NCBI RefSeq assembly: GCF_023715505.1
Contig: NZ_JAMBOH010000006.1
Coordinates: forward strand, 62,001 to 126,000
DNA length: 64,000 bases
From: Neobacillus cucumis
Lineage (GTDB): Bacteria; Bacillota; Bacilli; Bacillales_B; DSM-18226
Reading direction: 5' to 3'
Numbering within the stretch: the stretch's first letter is position 1; every line of letters starts with the position of its first letter. Below the pieces are notes generated by a model. The model was not told the origin of the DNA, made no database searches, and saw only the letters and a program-made list of their open reading frames with translations. Position numbers and translations under genes: made by a program. Below, piece by piece: positions 52,193-60,695 of the stretch.

Positions 52193-53932
52193 ATGACTGA
52201 TAAAGAAAAGAAACAGATTCCGAAGCATTTGCAGCCGTATATATCAACGCAATACTACCACAATTACACGCCAATCGACCATTCCGTTTGGCGCTTTGTT
52301 ATGAAACAGAACCATTATTTCTTAAAGGATATAGCCCATCCTGCGTATGTTAATGGATTAAGAGATTCGGGAATTAAGATAGATCAGGTTCCAAAGGTAG
52401 GAGATATGGATACGAGTTTGGCAAAAATCGGCTGGGGTGCCGTTACAATTGATGGGTTAATTCCAGGCTCGGCTTTTTATGGCTTTTTAGCTAACCGGAT
52501 CCTGCCAATTGCAACGGAGATCCGGAACATCCAAAATATAGCCTATACGCCTGCACCGGATATGCTCCATGAAGCGGCAGGGCATGCACCAATATTATTG
52601 GATGAAACTTACCGGGACTTTGTCAGGAAAATTGGTGAAATGGGAGCTAAGGCCCTGTCGAGTAAAGAGAAATTAGAAGTGTTTAAAGCGGTTCGCCATT
52701 TGACGATTATTGCCGAGGACCCTGATTCAACTCCTGAGCAGGTTCAAGAAGCTGAACGGCAGGTTGTGGAAGCTAGGAGCAGGGTCAAAGGTTTGTCTGA
52801 GGCTGACAAAGTTTCTAGGCTGTTTTGGTGGACAGTTGAGTACGGATTAATAGGAGATATGAACAATCCTAAAATTTATGGAGCGGGATTACTGTCTTCG
52901 GTAGGGGAAAGTCAAAGTTGCCTGAAACCAGATGTGAAAAAAATCCCCTTCTCCGTTGAAGAATGTATCAATACTCCCTATGATGTTACAAAGCCACAGC
53001 CGCAATTATTTGTATGTAAGTCCTTTGATGATTTAGTGGAGAAGATTGAACAATTCGCCTCGACTATGGCCTTCCGTAAAGGCGGCACGGAAAGTCTAGA
53101 TCAAGCACTAGAATCGAACAGTGTTGCCACAATGGTTTTATCATCAGGCCTCCAGGTTACCGGTACGCTGACTGCTATTTTAAAGGATGAAAATGCGGAG
53201 GCCATTTATGTGAGAACAAAAGGCCCTACAGCTTTGTCCTATGATTATAAACAATTGAAGGATCAAGGTACGGATATACACCGTAAAGGATTTGGAACAC
53301 CAATCGGTAAATTAAAAGGAGGTATTGTAATAGAAGCTTGTACCACAAAGCAATTGCAAGCTTTAGGTATTAAAGAGGGAACTAATGTCTTATTAAACTT
53401 TCAAAGCGGGGTTACAGTGGAAGGCCTTGTTAAAAATATATTATTCTATGACGAGAAACCGATTTTGATTAGTTTTAGTAATTGTCAAGTGACGTACAAG
53501 AATATTGTTCTTTTCGAACCTTCATGGGGAATATTTGATATGGCTGTCGGTGCAAGGGTTACGTCGGTTTTTGCGGGAGCAGCTGACCCGAACCATTATT
53601 ATGATTCCCCTTCAACAAACGATGAAAGCATGGAAGAGGTTGAACAGCAATGTTTGACTGAACTAGAAAACATGTATGCAGAAATCCGAGACTTACGAGA
53701 GGGACAGTGGAAGCAAACTAATTTAATGCACGTAGATCGGGTTTTAGCCATTCTCGATCAAAAATATCCAAATGAATGGCTATTACGGATTGAAATATTA
53801 GAGCTATATAAAATAAATCAGGATATTCATCAAAATGTAAGCGCTATTCTGAATAAGCTAAAAAAAACGAACTGGGATCCATCAATTAAACAAATGATTG
53901 ATAGAGGCATAACATTGATCGAACAGATATAA
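52193..53932 (+). CDS. Aromatic amino acid (phenylalanine-type) hydroxylase
   Basis: 579 aa. A biopterin-dependent hydroxylase core in residues 1-300, with iron ligands HEAAGHAP (two His) and the later Glu in FWWTVEYGLIG. The C-terminal 280 residues are an extension not in the bacterial PhhA form (about 260-300 aa). This long form occurs in Bacillus cereus-type genomes. It makes tyrosine from phenylalanine or acts on a related ring. GGGGAAGG precedes the ATG. Confidence 0.85.
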   Translation: MTDKEKKQIPKHLQPYISTQYYHNYTPIDHSVWRFVMKQNHYFLKDIAHPAYVNGLRDSGIKIDQVPKVGDMDTSLAKIGWGAVTIDGLIPGSAFYGFLANRILPIATEIRNIQNIAYTPAPDMLHEAAGHAPILLDETYRDFVRKIGEMGAKALSSKEKLEVFKAVRHLTIIAEDPDSTPEQVQEAERQVVEARSRVKGLSEADKVSRLFWWTVEYGLIGDMNNPKIYGAGLLSSVGESQSCLKPDVKKIPFSVEECINTPYDVTKPQPQLFVCKSFDDLVEKIEQFASTMAFRKGGTESLDQALESNSVATMVLSSGLQVTGTLTAILKDENAEAIYVRTKGPTALSYDYKQLKDQGTDIHRKGFGTPIGKLKGGIVIEACTTKQLQALGIKEGTNVLLNFQSGVTVEGLVKNILFYDEKPILISFSNCQVTYKNIVLFEPSWGIFDMAVGARVTSVFAGAADPNHYYDSPSTNDESMEEVEQQCLTELENMYAEIRDLREGQWKQTNLMHVDRVLAILDQKYPNEWLLRIEILELYKINQDIHQNVSAILNKLKKTNWDPSIKQMIDRGITLIEQI

Positions 53933-53971
53933 AAAAACAGGAGCTTGGCATTTGCCAAACTCCTGTTTTTT
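53932..53971. terminator. Bidirectional terminator, hydroxylase / yetJ
   Basis: AAAACAGGAG-C-TTGGC and GCCAA-A-CTCCTGTTTT, loop ATTT. A-run and T-run on either side serve both convergent genes. Confidence 0.88.
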
Positions 53972-54608
53972 AGTCTTTACTTGAAAGGATTCCAAGAATC
54001 CGAAGAATGCTGATAAATAAGTTAACAAAATCGAGGTACAAGTTTAATGCCATCAGCGGAACATCTTCTGGTCTTACTCCGTAGTGCTTCATACGGCTGA
54101 TATCGAAAAGAACGTATCCGCTAAATACTAAAACACCGATAAAGGAGTATGCAAGCATTCCTGTTGAGCTTAATGGTAAGAAAATATTATAAATCGAAAT
54201 GGCCACTAATGCTAAGATAGCTGCCAGTAAAAATCCGCCTAAGAAAGAAAAATTATGTTTGGACTTTGCGGCGTAAATGGCAATTCCAGTAAAGACAACC
54301 GTTGTGCTGGCAAATGCCATGCCGACTACATTTGCTCCAGATGTTGACAGATAATAAGCTACGATTGGATATAAAGTAATCCCTGAAATAAAAGTAAAAA
54401 TATACAAAAATGCATAGGAAACAGCTTTTCTCCTTCTAAAGAAAAAGGCGCTAATCAGCATAACAAATTCTAAAATCATTAACGGCATAAACAGCCCTGG
54501 CGGTACGACAAAGGCCCCAGCCATCGTTCCTAAGAAAGCGATCGCTAATGAAAGAGCAAACGTCCTTAGAACGGATGGCATAAATTCAGTCGATGTTTGT
54601 GTATACAA
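53970..54608 (-). CDS. yetJ: Bax inhibitor-1 family membrane protein YetJ
   Basis: 212 aa, seven helices, TMBIM family (pH-dependent calcium leak in B. subtilis YetJ). The conserved pair of Asp in FDISRMKHYG and ALNLYLDFVNLFISILRI near the C-terminus fits. A GAGGTGA-type site precedes the ATG. Confidence 0.88.
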   Translation of the reverse strand: MYTQTSTEFMPSVLRTFALSLAIAFLGTMAGAFVVPPGLFMPLMILEFVMLISAFFFRRRKAVSYAFLYIFTFISGITLYPIVAYYLSTSGANVVGMAFASTTVVFTGIAIYAAKSKHNFSFLGGFLLAAILALVAISIYNIFLPLSSTGMLAYSFIGVLVFSGYVLFDISRMKHYGVRPEDVPLMALNLYLDFVNLFISILRILGILSSKD

Positions 54609-54684
54609 AGCTCTTCACCTCAAATAGAATTAGATAGAAAGTCCTTATTTCTGACTTCCCTTATTAAGATATACGTAGAAGTGG

Positions 54685-55077
54685 TCAAGATGTTTCATTT
54701 TTTCTTAAAAATTCTTGGTTTTCTTTTAAAAGGTCACGAATCTCCGCTAACAGCTCTTCTTGTCGCTCTACTTTGACGACGACCTCTGCAGGTGCTTCCT
54801 TCTTTTTAAAACGGGTTATTAATTTCACAAATAAGAAAACGGAAAATGAAATGATAAAGAAATCAACAACCGATTGAATAAATTTCCCGTATGCTAAGCT
54901 ATGATAGGAAAGTTCAGCAAAAGAGTTTACTTTTCCTAATAATAATCCAACCAATGGCATGATAATATCTGCGACAAGAGAAGAGACAATTTTTCCAAAT
55001 GCTCCTCCAATGATGACCCCAACTGCTAAATCAATGACATTACCTTTCATGGCAAACTGTTTAAATTCATTCCACAC
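54685..55077 (-). CDS. mscL: Large-conductance mechanosensitive channel MscL
   Basis: 130 aa, standard MscL length. Starts [36 protein letters not shown] in helix 1, [15 protein letters not shown] in helix 2 and a charged C-terminal bundle helix. Releases solutes on hypo-osmotic shock. GGGGG precedes the ATG. Confidence 0.95.
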   Translation of the reverse strand: MWNEFKQFAMKGNVIDLAVGVIIGGAFGKIVSSLVADIIMPLVGLLLGKVNSFAELSYHSLAYGKFIQSVVDFFIISFSVFLFVKLITRFKKKEAPAEVVVKVERQEELLAEIRDLLKENQEFLRKNETS

Positions 55078-55168
55078 TAAGTAGCCCCCTTTTTGCTTTT
55101 TCCTAATTGTTCATTTTATCTTGACCCATCAAGAAAGGCAACAAATTGCTTTGGGTATGTCTATCAGT

Positions 55169-56662
55169 TTATGAAATTAAATTCATCTTTATTGCTTTTA
55201 CGGCGGCATCCGTGCGGTTTTTGGCAGCTAATTTTTGAATAATGGATGATACATAGTCTCGGACTGTGTAACTGCTAAGGTGTAACTCTGCTGCTGCTTC
55301 ACTAATGGAAGCCCCATCAGCAATTAATTGAAGAACTTCCTTTTCCCGTAGTGTTAAAATCGTCTGCGGACCACCGAATTGCTGGAGGGCCTCATCCCAA
55401 ATGGAATACAATAGTTCTCCAGAATATTGACCGAATCTTATTAATGTCGTTAGCGTCTCGGGTAATACCGAGAAATGAGCATCCGCCCCTTGGTCTAACA
55501 AGGCAACCCCTAGCAGTTTGCTATTGGTTGGAACGAAAATAGGAAGGATAACTAGTGACTTCAGCTGATATTCCTGCACATATCTTTTTGGCAAAATATC
55601 TAGGGCATTTGAAAAATAGAGTGGTTGTGAATGGGTCAGAGAATAAAAGTATTTATCTATCAAGGGCAGTGTGAAAATTTCCTCTTTTATTTGCTGAACC
55701 GCAGAAGCGCTTACATTATAACCTGAAACTCCTATACCTTTATCCACAAAGTGGTTATATAAAAATAGGGCACAACGCTTAAATGGCATAAGATCCACTA
55801 GACCTCTTGATATTGTGTTAACAGCATCGTCAACACTCTTGGTGCGAATCAGGCGTTGTAGAAATAAAAGGGAAGCATCCTTCCATTCCATTTTACTTTC
55901 GAGTTGAAGCAGCTTTAATTTCCGTATATACATCCCTTTAAAAAACATTATCTGTTCATCTGTCAACAGATCTTCAGGACATATAAGGAGATAATCATTT
56001 ATACATGGTATTTGAACGATGTCTTGTTCGTCGGTACTTCTACCCACTAATTTCTGAATCGCTAACGATAGATGATCGATTTCCCCTGCTTTTAGACTCG
56101 AGCAGATATCAAGTAAATGGCGGTCAACAGAATACAAATCGGAACAGACCACTGTTTCTACTTGATAATCTGGCTGATTCTTTTTCACAACAGCTATCCA
56201 TTTCACCGGAACGATATTGGTTGTGATAATGGATTTTAACCATTTTTGACTCTGACTTTCAACATTCTGCGTTAAAAAGGTTTGGTCAAGGATTCTTGAA
56301 AAAATGGACTGCACGGCTTGATGGTCAAAAAATGTCGTTGAAGGTTTGAGCGCTAAGAGCTGATGAAAGAGATGTTCAATGGTAGTAAGTAGAAAAATAC
56401 ATTCATCTTCTTCTTCTTTCTTAGAAAATCGGGCCTGCCACTCCGAAAAAAGTGAAAAGATAAAAGCATCAACATTAAGTTTTTTATCTTCGGAAGCTTT
56501 CAATAAGGCAAGCTCAATAATCGTTTCAAACTTAGATACTAAGTGATCGTTTTGATAATTTAATTTATTAAGTTGATATTTCCATTTTTTTAAAAAAGGC
56601 TCTCGATGCTCAAATAAAAGAGAAAGCCCTTTCATTAATAACTGTTCTATTTTATGTTTCAT
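55169..56662 (-). CDS. LuxR-type HTH regulator with GAF-like domain
   Basis: 497 aa. Long N-terminal helical region, a central GAF-like domain (about 280-410; FKRCALFLYNHFVDKGIGVSG) and a C-terminal LuxR HTH (LTLREKEVLQLIADGASISE). No receiver domain. Divergent from the DUF6230/DUF6114/KPLEPV genes, with a 200-base shared intergenic region, so it probably controls them. Several B. cereus-group regulators have this layout. Confidence 0.8.
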   Translation of the reverse strand: MKHKIEQLLMKGLSLLFEHREPFLKKWKYQLNKLNYQNDHLVSKFETIIELALLKASEDKKLNVDAFIFSLFSEWQARFSKKEEEDECIFLLTTIEHLFHQLLALKPSTTFFDHQAVQSIFSRILDQTFLTQNVESQSQKWLKSIITTNIVPVKWIAVVKKNQPDYQVETVVCSDLYSVDRHLLDICSSLKAGEIDHLSLAIQKLVGRSTDEQDIVQIPCINDYLLICPEDLLTDEQIMFFKGMYIRKLKLLQLESKMEWKDASLLFLQRLIRTKSVDDAVNTISRGLVDLMPFKRCALFLYNHFVDKGIGVSGYNVSASAVQQIKEEIFTLPLIDKYFYSLTHSQPLYFSNALDILPKRYVQEYQLKSLVILPIFVPTNSKLLGVALLDQGADAHFSVLPETLTTLIRFGQYSGELLYSIWDEALQQFGGPQTILTLREKEVLQLIADGASISEAAAELHLSSYTVRDYVSSIIQKLAAKNRTDAAVKAIKMNLIS

Positions 56663-56767
56663 CCATACTCCATCCTCATACTTTACTTTTTAAATATTTC
56701 GTAAAATATCTTTCTAATATGTCCGTAGTGAAATAACGACCCCGACATTTGACGGGGGGGTAAAAAT

Positions 56768-56787
56768 ATCACGATATTTTCCGTGAT
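56768..56787. promoter_or_regulatory. Inverted repeat between divergent genes
   Basis: ATCACG (56768-56773) and CGTGAT (56782-56787), 8-base spacer. A candidate binding site for the divergent LuxR-type regulator. Confidence 0.45.
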
Positions 56788-56863
56788 TGCTGGAATAAAA
56801 GAAGGATTGTATTCTAGGGGAAAGAGCAATTGTATAAATATTTTGAAAAATAGGAGGGGTATG

Positions 56864-57439
56864 ATGGAAGGTTCTATTCAACTTGTTAAGGGTACTACGA
56901 GTAAAAAGGTGTTTTGGTCGGCGCTAGCGACAGGTGTATTGACGTTAGCCTTACTACTGATTTCCTTTGGGATATCGGGGGTTGCCTTTGCAGTTCCTAT
57001 TGCAGGTGTGGGGGATTTTTATGTAGAGTTTGATAAGTTAGTAGGGAATAATTATACTTTCTATCCAAAAATGGGTGAAACAAGCTCATCAGATTCTACA
57101 CCGCAAGGAACCAATTTAATTGAAACACTGACAATAGATAATCTTCAATTATACAAGGATTTTAAAGTAGGCGGGGAATGGATTCGTGTCAAAATAACCG
57201 CCTCCAGGCCTGTTCAAATTACCGGCTTGCAGCAAGATGCTGGGTTGATTGAGGCGGACGCCAAATTTCAGAATTTAGTCCTCCAAGAAAAGCATAGTGA
57301 TGACTGGCAGAAACAATTTAAGCAGACGTCATCAACTATTACGCTTGAGCATGCAAAATTAAAAACTCACTATCTCTTTCAAAAGTCGATTAATATGAGC
57401 GGTATGCGCTTAACAGTTGAAAAAATCAAAAAGAATTAG
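56864..57439 (+). CDS. Exported/membrane DUF6230-like protein
   Basis: 191 aa. A hydrophobic N-terminal segment (about 21-45; TGVLTLALLLISFGISGVAF), then a beta-rich domain that starts FYVEFDKLVGNNYTF and ends SGMRLTVEKIKKN. It resembles DUF6230, which I know mainly from Actinobacteria next to DUF6114. ATG 56864 (six bases from AGGAGG) is preferred over 56861. Confidence 0.72.
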   Translation: MEGSIQLVKGTTSKKVFWSALATGVLTLALLLISFGISGVAFAVPIAGVGDFYVEFDKLVGNNYTFYPKMGETSSSDSTPQGTNLIETLTIDNLQLYKDFKVGGEWIRVKITASRPVQITGLQQDAGLIEADAKFQNLVLQEKHSDDWQKQFKQTSSTITLEHAKLKTHYLFQKSINMSGMRLTVEKIKKN

Positions 57440-57456
57440 GTAGGGGGCTAAGGATA

Positions 57457-57840
57457 ATGCTGTTTAAAGTGTGGGGCAAAAGCCGGCCGCTGTGGGGATC
57501 ATTCATCACGATTCTAAGTGGACTAACGATATTATGGGTACCGTTAAATCTGTATCTAAGCACCTTTTTACCAGGTTCGATTGCAACCATCGGTTTATTA
57601 TTCGGAGGTGCTATTACCTTAATTGGCATAGTCGCAATCTTTTTTCCAAATGCTTCTAAGATACTTGGAATCTTTACGATTTTCCTTTCAATTCTCTCGG
57701 TAATAGGTGCTCTGGGAGGATTCTTATTTGGAACACTATTTGGAATAATTGGAGGATCCTTATTAATGGCATGGCGCCTTGAACCTGTAGAAGTGAAGAC
57801 TGAACCACCAAGTGGACTTGAGAATACACACTCAATTTAA
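57457..57840 (+). CDS. DUF6114-like membrane protein
   Basis: 127 aa with four membrane helices (SFITILSGLTILWVPLN, IATIGLLFGGAITLIGI), pattern as in DUF6114 membrane proteins. It lies 17 bases after the DUF6230-like gene and 12 bases before the KPLEPV gene, so the three form one operon. Function unknown. Confidence 0.72.
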   Translation: MLFKVWGKSRPLWGSFITILSGLTILWVPLNLYLSTFLPGSIATIGLLFGGAITLIGIVAIFFPNASKILGIFTIFLSILSVIGALGGFLFGTLFGIIGGSLLMAWRLEPVEVKTEPPSGLENTHSI

Positions 57841-57852
57841 AGGGGATAAACT

Positions 57853-59328
57853 ATGTGGTGGAAACGAAAACGCATTCTCTTATCCTTTTGTATTCAGTTG
57901 CTGATACTAATATTATGCTCTCTCGACAATCCTGTTTTCGCAGCAGAAAAAACCAACGATGAGGGGTTTATTATCGAAGCAGACCGAGTGGTAGGCTCCG
58001 GTATGTTTGCGACCATTGTCAAACAAGAGACCTCCGAGAACAATGGAAAGCCAATGCTCCGAATCCAGTATCAATCAGCAACCATTTATGGGATGAAATT
58101 AACCAAACAAATTGACACACCCAACGGGGCAGTAACCATCAGCTTAAAAGCAAATGGCCCGGTTACTGTGAAAAATATGACCGTTGACACAACGGCCATT
58201 TCCTTTAAAGGTGCCTGTATTAACGCGGAAGAGACGATACCTGAGCTTGGCATGGAAAATGTGGTGATGGCTGCACATTATATGAAATCAAACGATAGTT
58301 TGATAGAACGATTGAGTCTGAGCACGCTATCTGGAAAAACAAATCCACAAAAGCCCGGTACTATTAAAGTATTACAAGATTTAAGCTTACTTCCGGTGAG
58401 GGAAATGGATAAACAAATTGAAAAAATAACGACAGGTCATCTGCCATTATTGTGTGAGGATCTTTCAAAGACAGGAGCGGTTACAGATTCTGCTGGTACT
58501 ATTCTTGATCCGATGGAAGTGGTAACAAAACCATTGGAGCCAGTAACGGAAGCGCTAAAGCCAGTAATGGATCCGCTGGAGCCAGTAATATCTCCTTTAG
58601 AGCCAGTGACGAAGCCACTGGAGCCCGTGCTAAAACCGTTGGAACCGGTGACGAAGCCACTGGAGCCTGTGTTGAAGTCATTGGAACCGGTCGCGAAGCC
58701 GCTGGAGCCTGTGTTAAAGCCGTTGGAACCGGTGACGAAGCCGCTGGAGCCCGTGCTGAAACCGTTGAAACCGGTGACGAAGCCGCTGGAGCCCGTGCTG
58801 AACCCGTTGGAACCGGTGACGAAGCGGCTGGAACCAGTGTCGAAGTCGTTAGAACCGGTGACGAAGCCGCTGGAGCCTGTGTTGAAACCATTGGAACCAG
58901 TGAAGAAGCCGCTGGAGCCCGTTCCAAAGCCGTTGGAACCAGTGTTGAAACCGGTGACTGAGCCCGTAAAGCAAGTATTGAAATCGCTTGAACTAATTAA
59001 TAAACCGCTCGAACCCGTAACTAAAGGGGATTCGGCGATGCTAACGGTGTGTGAACGCTTAAAAGAAAGCAAAGGAGTTGTGGATAAGCAGCTCGCACTG
59101 GATTTAATCCACGAAGGAATAGAAAAGAAATTGCCTATAAGCAAAGTATGTCAGAAGGATACCACGCTAACGGATCAGCTTCAAAAAATGGAAACAGGTT
59201 TATTAAAATCACTTGGACTTTTTGATTTATTGGGTAGAATCAAACTCGAGGATCCAATCCAACAACTAACTAAAATCCGTGACAGAGTGGTAAAGGAAAA
59301 GGATGGAGCGATAATTATTAAACCATAA
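57853..59328 (+). CDS. Exported protein with KPLEPV heptad repeats
   Basis: 491 aa. Signal peptide (ILLSFCIQLLILILCSL, cut near FAAEK), a beta-rich domain (about 36-170) beginning IEADRVVGSGMFATIV that parallels the DUF6230-like protein, then about 22 heptads of the type KPLEPVT/KPLEPVL (codons 226-390) and a helical C-terminus with two cysteines (TVCERLKE, SKVCQKD). The Pro/Glu/Val stretch is a rod or spacer. No sortase motif seen. GGGGATA precedes the ATG. Confidence 0.78.
   Translation: MWWKRKRILLSFCIQLLILILCSLDNPVFAAEKTNDEGFIIEADRVVGSGMFATIVKQETSENNGKPMLRIQYQSATIYGMKLTKQIDTPNGAVTISLKANGPVTVKNMTVDTTAISFKGACINAEETIPELGMENVVMAAHYMKSNDSLIERLSLSTLSGKTNPQKPGTIKVLQDLSLLPVREMDKQIEKITTGHLPLLCEDLSKTGAVTDSAGTILDPMEVVTKPLEPVTEALKPVMDPLEPVISPLEPVTKPLEPVLKPLEPVTKPLEPVLKSLEPVAKPLEPVLKPLEPVTKPLEPVLKPLKPVTKPLEPVLNPLEPVTKRLEPVSKSLEPVTKPLEPVLKPLEPVKKPLEPVPKPLEPVLKPVTEPVKQVLKSLELINKPLEPVTKGDSAMLTVCERLKESKGVVDKQLALDLIHEGIEKKLPISKVCQKDTTLTDQLQKMETGLLKSLGLFDLLGRIKLEDPIQQLTKIRDRVVKEKDGAIIIKP
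58528..59022 (+). repeat. 21-bp coding repeat (KPLEPV heptads)
   Basis: About 22 copies of a 21-bp unit coding KPLEPV plus one variable residue, alternating Thr and Leu in pairs (42-bp higher-order period). Single-base differences between copies and altered units (NPLEPV, KRLEPV, KSLEPV) show age. Repeat count likely varies between strains. Confidence 0.9.
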
Positions 59329-59379
59329 AAAAGGAGCGGAATTTTCTTAACGGGTTCCGTTACCTATCGCAAAACATTA

Positions 59380-59422
59380 AAAATGAGTGCCAAATTGTAT
59401 TTGAATTTGGCACTCATTTTTA
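59380..59422 (+). terminator. Strong terminator of the KPLEPV operon
   Basis: A 17-bp perfect stem: AAAATGAGTGCCAAATT (59380-59396) and its inverted copy (59404-59420), then TT. Confidence 0.88.
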
Positions 59423-59432
59423 TTGATGAGCT

Positions 59433-59475
59433 AAATTGAAGGGGTACCCAGCCTGTTGTACCCCTTCAATTTAAC
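59433..59475. terminator. Second hairpin
   Basis: AAATTGAAGGGGTAC (59433-59447) pairs with GTACCCCTTCAATTT (59458-59472). A 15-bp perfect stem without a long T-run. Nothing else is seen in the 286 bases between genes. Confidence 0.7.
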
Positions 59476-59614
59476 TTGCGCTTTACTATACAGGTGGTCA
59501 AACAAAAAAATGATAAATGTACTTAATTTAACAGGAAGGTTAGCTTATAAGTATTATGAATTGAGGGAAATCTCTTACTAAGCTCTTAATTTTACTTTTA
59601 TAAAGAGGGTTAAA

Positions 59615-60226
59615 ATGAAAAAGAAACATAGAATTAGAAATAGGCATATCGTTTTGATACTAAGCGTTATATTATTAACCATCTTCAGTAAATCTTGGCG
59701 TGAGATTCCTAAGTATTATAAAAATATGGTATATGTAAGTTCATTTAATGCAATTTATTATTTACTATGTAGAAGACATCTTGTTTGGGAGTTTATTCCA
59801 AATGGGATAAACTGGTGGCTTATTAGGGTAGTCCATACAATAATAATAACTCCATTATTAGTACTCGTATTCTTAAACAAAATGCCAAATACACTGTTTA
59901 AGCAATTTATTTACTTCTTACGGTGGATTATCATAAGTACCGCTGTTGAATATTTGATTCACAAGAAGCACTTAATTCTGTATGCTCACGGTTGGAATGT
60001 TTTATGGTCAGGAATATTATACGTTAAGATGTTTGTGTACAGTCATTTATTTACTAGACGCCCTATACTTACGTTATTCCTATCACTATGTTCATCTGTT
60101 TTTTTTATTTTCAAATTCAATGTTCCATTGAAAATTAAGCACTTTTCAAGGTACTTTGAGCCATTACTTGATATATATTACCATACATATTTGGTTGATT
60201 TATTTACAAGGAAAAAAATATTATAA
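59615..60226 (+). CDS. CBO0543-like membrane protein
   Basis: 203 aa with five to six helices, basic N-terminus (MKKKHRIRNRHIVLILSVIL). Resembles the CBO0543 family of spore-former membrane proteins, function unknown. Low GC. AAAGAGGG precedes the ATG. It ends before the second 52-bp repeat cluster. Confidence 0.75.
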   Translation: MKKKHRIRNRHIVLILSVILLTIFSKSWREIPKYYKNMVYVSSFNAIYYLLCRRHLVWEFIPNGINWWLIRVVHTIIITPLLVLVFLNKMPNTLFKQFIYFLRWIIISTAVEYLIHKKHLILYAHGWNVLWSGILYVKMFVYSHLFTRRPILTLFLSLCSSVFFIFKFNVPLKIKHFSRYFEPLLDIYYHTYLVDLFTRKKIL

Positions 60227-60283
60227 ATTGGGTTAATTCTCTAAACGGTGGAGGCACCTTGCCCAGGATGCAGTATGTTCACT

Positions 60284-60600
60284 TCGGTTTATAACCCCCG
60301 AACAGCATAATATGGAGAGGATTCAGGGGTTAAGAACCGCTCTTATCCCCTGAAATTCTCTGGGTGGTGGAGTTACGGGGGTTAAGAACTGCTCTTATCC
60401 CCTGAAAACCTCAGGGTGGTGGAGTTACGGGGGTTAAGAACTGCTCTTATCCCCTGAAAACCTCAGGGTGGTGGAGTTACGGGGGTTAAGAACCGCTCTT
60501 ATCCCCTGAAAACCTCAGGGTGGTGGAGTTACGGGGGTTAAGAACACCGCTTATCCCCTGAAAACCTCAGGGTGGTGCAGCTTCGGGGGGTAAGAACATG
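60284..60600. repeat. 52-bp tandem repeat, cluster B (about 6 units)
   Basis: GGAGTTAC starts at 60369, 60421, 60473 and 60525 and as GCAGCTTC at 60577, an exact 52-bp period. Units contain CTTATCCCCTGAAAAC, GGTGGAGTTACGGGGGTTA and AAGAACCGCT. The first unit (60284-60340; GGTTTATAACCCCCGAACAGCA) looks like cluster A units and is in phase with the rest. The later units are almost identical, so this array expanded recently. It lies between convergent genes. Confidence 0.85.
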
Positions 60601-60619
60601 TTTTTGTAATTAAAAATAG

Positions 60620-60653
60620 GAAGGGCTCAGTTATATTGAACTGAGCCCTTCTT
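60620..60653. terminator. Terminator beside ampS
   Basis: GAAGGGCTCAGTT (60620-60632) pairs with AACTGAGCCCTTC (60639-60651), loop ATATTG. Confidence 0.85.
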
Positions 60654-60695
60654 AATATCCGTTTCGTTAACTTGTTGAACTAACAGCTTTTGTTA

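Noticed and set aside
58437..59144. Long minus-strand ORFs (235 and 142 codons) opposite the KPLEPV repeats
   Set aside because: They exist only because the repetitive coding sequence has no stops on the other strand; they read GSSGF- or PAASS-type repeats and have no ribosome site.
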